From Branchiostoma floridae (lineage: Eukaryota; Chordata; Leptocardii; Amphioxiformes; Branchiostomatidae): a stretch of DNA of 64,000 nucleotides. Each line of letters starts with the position of its first letter. Position 1 is the stretch's first letter. The translations under genes were made by a program, and so were the position numbers. The stretch spans positions 28,924,226-28,988,225 of the forward strand of contig NC_049979.1 in assembly GCF_000003815.2 (NCBI RefSeq). The letters run 5' to 3'. Under the pieces are notes generated by a model that ran no database searches, had not been told where the DNA came from, and saw only the letters and a list, made by a program, of their open reading frames with translations. Shown in pieces: positions 54,401-64,000 of this stretch.

Positions 54401-57400
54401 GCGCTTTATCTATCAAAAAGGCTGTTGGCGAATGATTTTAACAAAGCCGTCCCTACATTTCCAGTGCAAGTTGTTGCGGGAGGGGGGGGGGGCAAACCTT
54501 TATCACATCTTCCTTACATTAGGAGCTATCTGCCACCCAAAAATCTACACCACAGCATGTCCAGGATACAAAAGATACAAAAAAACGGAAGCTCTACTGC
54601 AGTACCAGGGCAACACATCAGAGGGCCCAAATCGCCATCGACCCTCGTCTTCCAAACACCTACCCACACACCAAATATCATTACAATCCATGAAGAGATT
54701 CTAAAGTTATGCAGACCACTATCCAGATACACAGACAGACAGACAGACAAATATATTCCTCTATTTTCTTACGGAGGTAATTAAGTCCATGACATTAGTG
54801 GGGATCGTTGGAAAGAGCATATACTTTTTCATTAAACATTTCTATGATGGAAACGTTTTCCAACATCTTCTCATTTCTGTTGCAACAGAAAAAGGGATAT
54901 ACGCATACCCACCAAACCTAGTCTCACTGATATTGACACACAGCGTAATAACATACCCGCATGATTAACATACGATGTTAAAATACTGGTGTCTTCATGC
55001 ATTTTGATTTTGCATATTATTAAGCTGTACATGTTGGACCACTGCAACCGAATGTATACGAAAAAAATACGAGAATCCCTAACCACAGACCCTATTTATT
55101 CAGAACTGTAATAGGAAAGATTGCCTTGACGGATACCATCTGCTCATTAGTATAAGCTTAAGGTTGGTGGGAAATGCAAAAATCTTGCGCCTGGAGTGAA
55201 GCCTAATTACTCAGTGGGTGAATATTGATTGGCATTGCACCTTGGCCATGACGTCATATAGCTGCACCAAATCAGCAAACAAGGGAGTTCTGTCTGACAT
55301 TCAAATCCCATGTGGAAGTCAATTATATCTCTCACACATGTAACCCAAGTAAACCCTAGGTACCTACGGGAGTTGCCGGCGTCCCAAAACAAAATTCGGG
55401 GCCCCACTGGTGCTACTTGAGTTGTGGCAGCAGAACAGTTTTCGGCCTATAGGGATTTTCTAATAGTTAAGGGCCACAAGGTGACTGGCTTTGATGCGGT
55501 ACAAATTATTGTAGTGCACATTAGAGGAATACAAATATGTTTGAGTTCAGCCAACAACCTGACAATACCCCCCCCCCCCTCCACCTCCATTTCTCTGAAA
55601 CAGCGCTCTACGGATGCCAATGGAACTGCAGCCGACTCACACCGAAAAGGCGTATTTATTCACGGGCAGGGGAACCCAAATAATTCAAACCATGCAGTCT
55701 CAAAACCGACAAATTCCTACTCCATACAGCAAAGTCCACACCTGCCTTTCTGTTATATGCGACTTTCTAGTCAAGAATTCTGGTCGCACTACTTTATGTA
55801 CCGCGGGCTGCGGAAAGATAAATGAGTTCTGCGACCTTGTGGCCCAACCACTGACCTTCTGGGTATCGATGCCCTTGCTCATCGACCAGGAAGACACAAT
55901 GTAATCCAGAACCCTTTCGCTCAGTCCTTTTGGAACCTGATATATCTTCATAAACTCTCGAACCTGCAAAGGATGGGGAGAAATAAATCTGATGTTTTAA
56001 GTAAACACAACATATAACGTGTACATATAGAATATCATGGTTACATACGAGGATATTAAAACGCATGTATTAGTGTTCAACTTTGATTTCAAGATAAGCT
56101 CACAAATGTTACAGACTGCAATAGCATAAGAGTGACAAACACAATCATTTACGCGATCTTTTTTTATTCCATTGACGTTTCGTTGACCGTCTGTCACCTT
56201 CCTCAGGGTAATTCTGACTGGTTCACATTGTACTGCAGCAGTAGGTGTCGCTGCTTACGGATGCGTTCCCAAACGTCGTAGAGTATTTACACATACAACG
56301 CCACATATATATAGTGCACCGGTCAGTCAGAATTGTCACCAAAACGTCATGTGCTGTTATTCTGTGATTTATAAACATTTATAACACTGTTCATGGATGC
56401 AATAGCAAGTGTCTAAGATAACAGTTGTAAGTTTTGAGGCTCACCTGGTTTAGCATCTCATGGTACCTATTGGTTGCTGAGTACATTTGTTGAAAGATAG
56501 TTGTGACGTTACCAAAGATGGTGGCATAGAGCAGTGCTGTGGAGACACAAGTTAAAATATATTACAGGTGCCTATAACTCATTCTATATAAATTTTAGTT
56601 TATTACGATTCCCTTCAAAGAAGGGAAACTCATTGTTATCTTCTTCCTCTCCTTCTCCTCTAAACAAACAAGATCAATGACCTGGACCAGACTGTCTATT
56701 ACCATTGTTTTCATATATACAATTAAAGGAGCAGACAAGCAATTGTGTTTTTATCATATATCGTAGCAAGTTGCAGGGCAGAGCTAAAGGGGCTTGATTT
56801 ATATATGTTTGAGAGTATGATAGACTGAGCGTCCAACTATTACAATTGGGGTTTTCGTTCATGTCCGTTTGCTTTTTTCTTTCGTTTGGTCTTCAGCTTA
56901 TTTCTCAATTTCTTCCAAATGCTTGTATGCTTGATTATTAATTAGTGTGAACATAAGTGATAAATCACAGTTAAGGGGAAATTTACCCTCGAAAAACATG
57001 GAGTTTTCTGGTTCCCCTGCATATTTTCTTTCACTGCTTGCAAATTATGATGTGAAAATGCGCAATAAACGAACGATAACCAATCGTAAAACCTACATCC
57101 TATCATCATCATGGCGACAGAGAAGATCTTCTCCCCGTCTGTGTTGGCAGACACGTTACCGAACCCGACCGAGGTCAGGCTGCTCATGGTGAAGTAGAGC
57201 GACGTGATGTAGAGGGAGTGTTTCGGCGGGCCCAGGATGTACAGGCCCGTGGCGTTACTCCGCACAAACCTCTGATTGGTCACCAGTGACAGCTCGTTCA
57301 GCCAACCGTAGGTAACGTTAGATTGGAGCTCGGCGTCTCCAATCGTGTACCTGGTATCAGAGGAATAGGGGTATAAAGCTATTGGTATGAATACTAATAA

Positions 57401-60400
57401 AGCTGTTACAAGAACGACTATAGTTGAACGGCAATATGCACGAAAGTGAATCAAAGAGTTATGTAATTTGCATCATAACATGTTACCTCCATGAAATGTT
57501 ACAGAGGTTATATTTAGGCAGCGTTTTGTGTCTGTTGTTGAACAAGATAATCTAAGAACGGCTGGATGTATTGTTTTCATAATTATGTAGTGTGTTAGCT
57601 AATAGGGTGTGACAATAACTTGATCAAAATTATTAGATTTTGGGACCTTAAGTGGTTTCTGCTGGCTGTCTAGTGCTCTGGACATGCTATGGTCACAATT
57701 TTTGGGGTAAAAGATAGCTCTTGTGTTCTGAAAGAGCTGACGTAAATTGTGGTCGTTTTTTTCCTTGTATCTCCTGTTTTTAACGAAAGTGTTGAAATTT
57801 GGCATAAAAATAAAACATGTCTTCGAAATTCTTGATTTTTGCAATTTGCTGTTCAACTTTTTATGACCCCTCGTAATGTCGGGTAGTTAAAGACAGTATG
57901 ATCCCATCTAAAATGGTTCCCAAATCCTAAAAGCCACTAGCTGTGACAACGACCCGGTTTACATAATATTTCTTTATCTGGCTTTGAAATGATTCCTATA
58001 CAGAAAACCACGACTGTTCGTCTCCTGCGCTAATCGCTTGAATCCTATAGCCTAATCATTGTCATTAACGGTTTTCTTCGAGCAAATCACTATTATGTAC
58101 AGATGACTGATGTTACGTGATGGATTTTCATTGCGACATTATGGTTAATGAGGTATGCATGCCAACTCATTCTACGTGCATCAGGAATCAATTAGAAACA
58201 GATGGTTGGTGTATTTACTATGGAGCATACATCAATATGCTAGACCGTGATAATCATGATATATCCTGGCATTAAGGGACCGTTTATGTTTGCGAAAGAT
58301 ATAGCATTCGCTAACATTCGCCAACACGACATAAAATGGTTTTGGAAAATTTCGAAATTATTGCAAAATGTCGTGAACAAGTGCGAACTAGATGCCAAAA
58401 GGCGTGATTACTGCAAATATCCTTCCGCGAGTCTTATCGTTGTACATTGGGTTTCTAATTCAGTGTTAACACTGCGATTTACAATAGAATTATGTTGTAT
58501 CTATTTTGAGGCGTAAATCTTTTAACTGAGGATGTCAACTTCCTGGCGCGACCATGTTGTTTTTAGAGTTCACATATTTTAACCGTGTGTTGTCATATTG
58601 AAGCTACTTATTCAATGTTATGGGCAAAGAAGAGTTCCATCATAATCAAATCAGAACTCTGTGATGATATCTTGTTTTCAAGCTATAAAAACAGTATGTG
58701 TAGGTATGTGGAATGTGTGGATATGTTACTACAGGTTTGCATTTATTGGTTTCGCGCCATTTTGTTTCCCAAGGGATTGATGTATGATGGGAAGGAGTGT
58801 CGCCATTTTGATGTGTTAATTGATGTTGACGTGGAAAGGTATGAGCGAGTTGTTGCGGTCTTGTCGGAACTAAAGGGACGACAACCACAATGGGGAATAT
58901 AAGTCTATTTTATGGTGGGATGGTGGCGCTATATGTATTAAGTTTGAAGTGGAATGTTATGAGCTTGATATTTTTGCGATCGTGTTTGTTGATATTGGTG
59001 CAGGGTTGTAGCCAGCCTGAAATCATTTTCAGTCCCCTTGATTTTGAATGGGAATCCTATTGAGCACCGAAGGCATGGCGTGACGTTGCGTGTAATTTCT
59101 AGGGGGTCTGGGTCCCTGAAAACTTTTAAATCAAGACCCTCTGAAACACTATTTCCTGCATTTTGAGGTGCAAATTTTGCTTGTAGACTAAGCTGTTTAA
59201 TGGCATGTGTTTCAGTTTTTTTTATATCTTTACATATCAATTTTTGTCTGTCCCAGGGGACGGAAACTTTGTTCAGTCCCCAGCTGCAAAATTCCTTCAA
59301 AGGACTGAAGGACAGGTGCTGGCTACAACCCTGTATTGGTGTATTGCTTACCAAACGCACGCAAACCAATGAGCGAAGAGAGCAAACACGCAGACCAGTA
59401 GCACCAGCACGGCTGCTCCGTACTCGATGTAGTGGTCCAGCTTCCGCACGACCCTGCCTAACCTCAGCAGCCGGACCACTTTCAGCGAACTGAACAGACT
59501 ACTGATGCTCTGTATGCATGTAAGGGCGACATTGTGGAGATGTCAAAATAAGTAACATCGCTTCATACGCAAAAGCAAAAGATGGAACGCGGGGTAAAGC
59601 TAAGGGCACAACCCGCCGTACGTGCAATTTGTCCGTACGTTTTTCGGGAGGCCACGTCCGCCACGTATTTCTGAAAATGTGGGGAACGACTGGCAAGAGC
59701 AGGGAGGGAGCACAAAGCGGCAACACAAAGTTTTACCTGTACGTAAAGTTCAACGGCGTGTCTGCGTGCTCCAAAACCCGTCGTATTCCCTGCGAGTTCG
59801 TACGGAGGCGGTACTTACCACTTACGGATCCCAAAAGATTGTCGTTTTGGCACGTAGACAGCATGTATTTGCACGTACGGCGGGTCGTGCCCTTAGCTTA
59901 ACCCGATCGTTGTCCTTCTAAAGCAGTGTACAGCATGTTATTTTTTACACCAGAATTATCTGTTTTGTCAGTCGACGGACGATGAAACCTATATCCAAAA
60001 ACTAGAATATTTTCTTTTTTTAAGAATTGCAATATTTGGGTTTTTTGAAATTGCAATATTTTCGTTTTTAAAAACAACGGATATAGGTTACACCGCGGAT
60101 AAAGATGAATTAGGGTTAACATAACTTTTAAATTTCTTAACGAAACAGCAAAAGATATATTAGGTTAGATATCCATATACAAAGAGACAAAATACAAGAT
60201 TTATTAAAGTAACTGCATGAAGTTTTGCAAACGGTCAGACATTTCAAACAGCATCCGTTGCCTTTCGCCAGTGACTAAAAATATTTTTAACCACTGACGA
60301 AATATTGCAAAAGAATTTCTTTCACTTCTTTTGCACAAAATTTTGGTTTGTTTAGAAATAAGCACTCAAAGGAAAATAAATGATATTAGAAACAGCAACC

Positions 60401-61678
60401 ATTCATTTATGTGCATGTATCATAAATGTGGAGGAGAACTTGTGAACAGGCCTTTAGTTAGAATGCTGAATCGTGCCCAAGAAATCAAGCGAAGAGATTT
60501 GTGAAAAATAATATTATGACTGTTAATGTTACGTGTGGACCTATATCTAACTATTGAGCACTAGCTATATTCATTAAAGAAGCATCATAGTGGTATTATG
60601 CATCGTGCATTTTTCTCTTCACATAGACAGCGTCTTAGAAACATATGGTGGTATTTGAAGAGGCTAAATGTAACAAAAATCTAATATACGAAGAGAGGGA
60701 AAAATGTTCTTCTTGAGAGAAATGTACTACTTACCGGGTCTACATTATCAAAGGCGTTTATGACGTCATAGGGTAGGCATGATAGCAGATCTATGACGAA
60801 CCAGCTTTTCAGGTAGTTCATACGTATGATTTTGGGGTCGGAGACCACCTGGAAAAGACAAAGATGAAAACACATCGTCAAAAAAAACCAAATTGCTTAC
60901 ATGTTGCAACTTAAGTTTTGGGTTGGATACAGATTCAAAAGCAATACCCACTAATTTTTAGTATAAGGGTTATCTGGTTTGGTAAATGAAATAATGAGAA
61001 TTAAACTGTTCTCCAATTCAAAGACTAATTTACCGACATTTGCGACCGAATCTCTATCTTCGTCATCTCTTTGAAGCAAATGCTGTGGACACGTGATTAC
61101 TGTACTCGTGTGACGTCAGCAATGGGTCAAATGTTGCCTGAAGTTGGTATCGACCACACACCCCTAATCCCACCACGTCCTGCTTGCCAGATTGAGAGAA
61201 CTTTCGTGTGCCCTAACTTAGATAGACCTTACTCCTTTGGCAACCGACTTCAGAAAACCTGTATGTGACGTCAGTGGTGACGTCACCCCTGCGTAGAAAG
61301 CACGTATTCACAGCGATTGGATTAGACAGCTGACAAAGACAGTTGTCGATTGAAAAAATTCGGTCGAAAATTATGATTTTGTTGCATGTGCATTACCTCT
61401 CCACCAGGCCCCACGAATGTGGTGTGAAAGTTCAGGACGATGTCGATGAGGAACACGATGTCGACAATGCTGTCCGTGACCAGCAGCGGAATGTTCTCCC
61501 TGTCCTTCAGTTTGAAGGCCACGTTGTACGGTACCATGATGGCGGTGTAAAATGTCAGGATGAGGATGACCCAGTCCCAGCCGGCCTTGAAGGTGGAGTA
61601 GTGGAGGATGATGTGGGGTGGAGTCTTGGGCGTCTCTTGCTTGTACTTCGGGAGCACGTCAGCATTCAAGTTCAGTAT
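48460..61678 (-). CDS. KCNH1/KCNH5 (eag): EAG-type voltage-gated potassium channel (KCNH1/KCNH5 pro-orthologue), 3' part
   Basis: A pore-forming subunit of a plasma-membrane K+ channel. Ten exons give 918 aa to the stop TAG at 48460. Counting from the first residue here: [17 protein letters not shown] (12-27), S1 about 33-55, S2 65-86, S3 105-127, S4 with [20 protein letters not shown] (about 140-159), S5 164-185, the selectivity filter SVGFGN (245-250, the KCNH-type GFGN), and S6 into [12 protein letters not shown]. The C-linker ([20 protein letters not shown]) and cyclic-nucleotide-binding-homology domain ([20 protein letters not shown]...[20 protein letters not shown]) follow. The tail has [17 protein letters not shown] (about 667-683) and a coiled coil (about 707-743), the EAG tetramerisation region, then about 175 lineage-specific residues. 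The N-terminal PAS domain exons lie beyond 64000. Closest to EAG1/EAG2 rather than ELK or ERG. Confidence 0.96.
49755..49925 (+). repeat. Dispersed repeat ('gcggccatttt' family), copy 2
   Basis: It matches 36331-36500 in several phrases (gggtgcggccattttgttt; gaaaatttcgcaa). It lies in the last intron of the EAG gene. Confidence 0.55.
49990..50130 (-). mobile_element. LINE 3'-end fragment with (GATA)n tail, plus short 'ggcgaattgacc' repeats
   Basis: On the minus strand 'gcaattgttgcgcaataaacc' is followed by (atct)n, like the AATAAA plus simple-repeat end of the LINE at 11944. Next to it (50058-50125) are three or four copies of 'gtggcgaa(a/t)tgacc'. It ends about 20 bp from EAG exon 50147-50290. 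Confidence 0.55.
50555..50800 (+). repeat. GC-rich dispersed repeat (GGCCGGGCTC family), composite copy
   Basis: Here the two segments found apart at 14290-14535 and 14815-15015 are contiguous: 'cggggctcggccgggaag...aagacaccaaactgc' and 'ggccccggttggggg...ctccggccgggctccgaag'. GC-rich inverted blocks (CCGGGGCTCGGCCGGG and CCCGGCCGGGCCCCGG) sit at its two sides. It lies in an EAG intron. Confidence 0.6.
52346..52473. mobile_element. Foldback MITE ('gggtaatatgtcaaaggtg' family), copy 2
   Basis: The ends AATTGTGGGTAATATGTCAA (52346-52365) and the inverse ending ACCCACAATT (52464-52473) form arms of about 36 bp with few mismatches. It matches 46238-46380. It ends about 70 bp 3' of the CNBHD exon (52544-52796), in the following EAG intron. 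Confidence 0.82.
52880..53095 (+). repeat. Module of the 150-bp dispersed repeat
   Basis: 'tggatggattgttttagtatttggtgtgtgagtaggtcttg' and 'ttacgttactgcagcggaccttc' parallel 50-160 of this window. It lies in an EAG intron. Confidence 0.55.
53096..55855. other. EAG intron between the C-linker and CNBHD exons; no other gene seen
   Basis: The intron holds a run of G (54480-54491), a CAGA repeat (54731-54750), a poly-C run (55567-55579) and a 150-bp-module relic (54560-54730). Short open frames have no domain signature. Confidence 0.5.
56150..56245 (-). mobile_element. Retroelement tail with hammerhead-like motif, copy 2
   Basis: On the minus strand, 56206-56174 reads CTGAGGAA, GGTGAC-AGACG-GTCAAC (one mismatch in the stem), GAAACGTC, then 'aatggaataaaaaaa'. 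The same arrangement occurs at 30134-30166. Shared upstream sequence includes 'gaaccagtcagaatt'. Confidence 0.6.
57540..57790 (+). repeat. Module of the 150-bp dispersed repeat
   Basis: It contains 'ctaagaacggctggatgtattgttttcat', 'gattttgggaccttaagtgg' and 'ggacatgctatggtcac', in the same order as 45-200 of this window. EAG intron. Confidence 0.5.
59598..59898. mobile_element. Harbinger-like MITE, 301 bp, TAA target duplication, near-perfect 30-bp ends
   Basis: The ends AGCTAAGGGCACAACCCGCC (59598-59617) and GGCGGGTCGTGCCCTTAGCT (59879-59898) are inverted repeats with one difference; similarity continues to GTACGTGCAA. TAA flanks both sides (59595-59597, 59899-59901). It has no transposase. 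It lies 89 bp upstream (5') of the S4-S5 exon of EAG. Confidence 0.9.
59983..60115. mobile_element. Degenerate MITE related to 62881-63090
   Basis: 'aaacctatatcc' at the left and 'aacaacggatataggtta' at the right form inverted ends. The inner arms are A/T-rich (attgcaatattt in both orientations). Confidence 0.6.
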
Positions 61679-61926
61679 CTGCTAGGTGGAATCAAAAAGG
61701 AGAAACGCTTCATAACCCACAGATAAATTATGTTTTATTTTTGTCTCAGCTCAGAAAGATCAGCCAGTGATTAGTGAAGGATGCAGCCAGAAGAATGCCA
61801 TGCATTGGGTAGATCAAGAACGAGCGACGTCACTTGTACACAGACAAGCAATGCTTGTATACAGACCGTCCACGGTGACAGGTATTATTACTACATCACT
61901 GAACAAGGGGTACGTTCAAATTCCCG

Positions 61927-62173
61927 AGTGTTCAGGCATTGCACAGAAAATTTAAATTTCCGGGAATTCCGGGCCTCGACACACCCACGACACGTGACAT
62001 GTCCGGGCCGTGTGCAGCGGAATCTCCCGCCCGATGTGTCAGATCATTGATATCCCCATATATTCATGGACATGGCCCGGGCATGTCAACTTTCATGACC
62101 ATTTCAATTTTCAAGGGCGTGTCAGGGCCCAGAAATTCCCGGAAATTTGGCTCTTCGTGCAATGTGTTCAGTC
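61927..62173. repeat. Foldback element, about 245 bp
   Basis: The left arm (gtgttcaggcattgcaca, then AAATTTCCGGGAATTCCGGG, then cgacacaccc) is mirrored at the right (gggcgtgtcagggccc, AAATTCCCGGAAATTT, tgcaatgtgttcag). Arms are about 60 bp with a few mismatches. Inner 'ccgggc' blocks also pair. Confidence 0.8.
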
Positions 62174-62880
62174 ACTGACAAAGTCTGCTTGAGCGACATC
62201 ATATAATTTACCAATGATTAGGTCCTGATTTTATTTTCAGATTTTTACGAAGATGTGAAAGTGGGTTCAGATAAATAGGACTGTCACAGCTCTCCGCAAC
62301 TTTGTAATGACGGCTATATTGTACAAATTATGTATTTTTTCATGATATTTATTTCGATGCGTGAAAGACCTACGTAATGTCAAGGAGCTGGTAATATACA
62401 GTGATATATACAACATTGTTATCTACATGGGGGGGCGTTCTTGATGTAGTGAACAGTGGGGAGGATTTGCAGCAACGTTCTTGAAAGTATCAAGACGTTC
62501 CTGGGGGATCTAAAGTTGTGGGAAAAGTCTTTTTTCACGGCATACATATATGTGTCGGGAAGCACTGACGCTTGCACACATGTTCAGCCTGGTTAGTATA
62601 GCTGGGAAGGCCTGTTGGAAGAAGGCTGTAGACATAGCAGAAGCACAGACCATAACATGACACGATCCTCGACATCGCTGCCGAGGCAATGGTTAGGTAT
62701 TAGTACTTGCATGATGTATAGGGAAGCACCCTTTTTCGGGTCATCGCTGCAAAAACTTGAGCTTCGATGCACTTCTTCTGCCCTTTGATATGTTTCAAAT
62801 ATGAAACAAAATTATGCAAATTCCCACAGAACAAAAAATTCCATATGTTGAAACCGTCTGTCATGTAGTCATGTAACTCT

Positions 62881-63090
62881 AGTTCACCTTTTATTCGCAG
62901 GGTAACCTATATCCGCTGTTTTTCCAAAAGGGCATTTAGGGATATCAAGTCGATGTACGGTCGTTTCAAGTTACAATTTTTAAAATGTTGCAGTTTGAAT
63001 TTGAAACCACTACCCATCAACAGAATATCCCTAAATACCCTGTTTTTAAAAACAACGGATATAGGTTACCCCATTGATAAAGGTGAACTA
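62881..63090. mobile_element. MITE, 210 bp, about 44-bp inverted ends
   Basis: The left end AGTTCACCTTTTAT, then GGGTAACCTATATCCGCTGT, is inversely matched at the right: AACGGATATAGGTTACCCC, then ATAAAGGTGAACTA. The outer TA could be a target duplication. A decayed relative is at 59983-60115. Confidence 0.82.
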
Positions 63091-64000
63091 ACGTGTCCGT
63101 CAGGCTGTGTTTTAAAGTCATTTCGCGTTGCTCAAATGATTGAAAACCAAACGATATAAGTTGGATAACCGGGATGAAGAAGTAGCATGGAAGTTGAAGC
63201 TTTGGCAGTGATGGTTTATACCAGACCTGCCAATATGGTTGCTCAGATGGTCTCCTGGAGAGCCTCCGCAAGCTAAACCGCTGTGGGATAAAACACGGAC
63301 TGACCATAAATGCTTGGGATCTGTTATAGTCTTGTTACACGTGTTATTCTAATTGTAATAGAATTCAGTGGAAGATCGCACGTACGACCGTTAGAAAGCA
63401 GTCTTTTTTGCTTGTTTTCCAATGGCCAATGTTTAAAATGATTCCAAATATTTCATTCAACGCGCGCTTCCGCGAGAAGGACAATTTTCTTTGGGAATAA
63501 GATAGATCAAAATGGTAACAGGTGAACGTGGCAGGGATATCCGTTTGCAGCAATGAGGAGAGAGAAATAGAAGGATTACTTTGTTGTGTAGCATCATTTA
63601 TGACTCACTCTTGTTCAAGTCCAATATTCGTTAACTTTAGGAAGATTCAAATTGTGTATTTATAAAGGACTGAGCTGGACAGGATCGACTAATACTACTT
63701 AACTGTCAGTCAGTCTAGTACACAGACTATGACTGCACAAAGGAATGAAGACTACAGTACTCATAAATGTACAATGCAGAATACTGCTCAGTCAGTCACA
63801 CATAAACAGGACCGACAGTGGAGCTTGAAACGACAAGACAAACGGACAGACGAACAAACGAACAAGTGAACCAGGACAAAGGTCATTAAGAGCAGTCAGA
63901 CAACTCTTACCTTTCTAGAACGAAACACGGTAACAACAACCGGAAAGAAGCACCAAACAGCAAAGGAACGAACGTAGAGTATTTGACAATAGTTGGTAGA

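Larger units (their letters stand above)
48461..61677 (-). other. KCNH1/KCNH5 (eag): Exon map of the EAG channel (in-window part)
   Basis: In transcript order: 61397-61678 (pre-S1 to S2), 60735-60848 (S3), 59352-59509 (S4-S5), 57097-57350 (turret, pore, S6 start), 56445-56536 (S6 end), 55856-55963 (C-linker), 52544-52796 (CNBHD), 51419-51615 (CNBHD end), 50147-50290 (post-CNBHD), 48460-49614 (cytoplasmic tail and stop). All introns are GT-AG and phases carry across, e.g. the tryptophan codon TG|G at 59352/57350. The acceptor of the first exon is TAGCAG, so it may begin at 61681 instead, adding one glutamine. The frame corresponds to the short S3-S4 form. Confidence 0.92.
61679..64000. other. 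EAG intron; PAS-domain exons not in window
   Basis: The EAG transcript must continue upstream (to higher coordinates), but no PAS/PAC-like or pre-S1 exon could be recognised here. The stretch holds two foldback elements (61927-62173, 62881-63090) and unremarkable sequence. Confidence 0.55.

Noticed and set aside
58585-58902. 105-codon plus-strand open frame
   Set aside because: No domain, no compositional bias and no neighbouring exon; it overlaps a dispersed repeat relic inside an EAG intron.
63907-64000. Possible EAG upstream exon ending in AGAAAG|GTAAGAG on the minus strand
   Set aside because: The donor is good, but the translated sequence does not resemble any EAG PAS or pre-S1 region.

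Overview
The window is animal nuclear DNA. It has two large intron-rich genes, one intronless receptor gene and a high load of LINE, SINE and foldback repeats. Single pro-orthologues of vertebrate genes, compact phase-consistent introns and the repeat style suggest an invertebrate chordate, most likely amphioxus (Branchiostoma). The genus is an inference; that it is a metazoan is certain. Three runs of N (1637-1736, 2971-3540, 8003-8102) are assembly gaps, all inside or next to a satellite array.

Layout. 1-1340: dispersed repeats and a 5'-truncated LINE. 1345-8002: a tandem array of about 290-300 bp units, each holding a large imperfect palindrome, followed by a 48-bp array. 8246-13100: repeats, a second truncated LINE and no gene. 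13110-14258 (+): an intronless class A GPCR resembling lysophospholipid/S1P-type receptors. 14536-16977: gene-free. 16978-39581 (-): a complete NCAPD3 gene (condensin II HEAT subunit), reconstructed here as 29 coding exons and 1617 aa with every splice phase consistent. 39600-48459: a repeat-rich intergenic stretch. 48460-61678 (-): the ten 3' coding exons (918 aa) of an EAG-type voltage-gated potassium channel (KCNH1/KCNH5 pro-orthologue). Its PAS-domain exons lie beyond base 64000.

The three genes share no pathway. NCAPD3 acts in mitotic chromosome compaction and has an E2F-type site just upstream of its start. The EAG channel and the GPCR are membrane signalling proteins. The GPCR and NCAPD3 converge; NCAPD3 and EAG run head to tail.

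The most unusual signals are the hairpin satellite and its dimeric higher-order repeat, a recent partial duplication of an NCAPD3 exon between (CAA)n tracts, retroelement tails with a hammerhead-ribozyme-like core, a SINE nested in a LINE coding fragment with a perfect 12-bp target duplication, and two 301-bp MITEs with TAA target duplications. I found no new multi-gene system.
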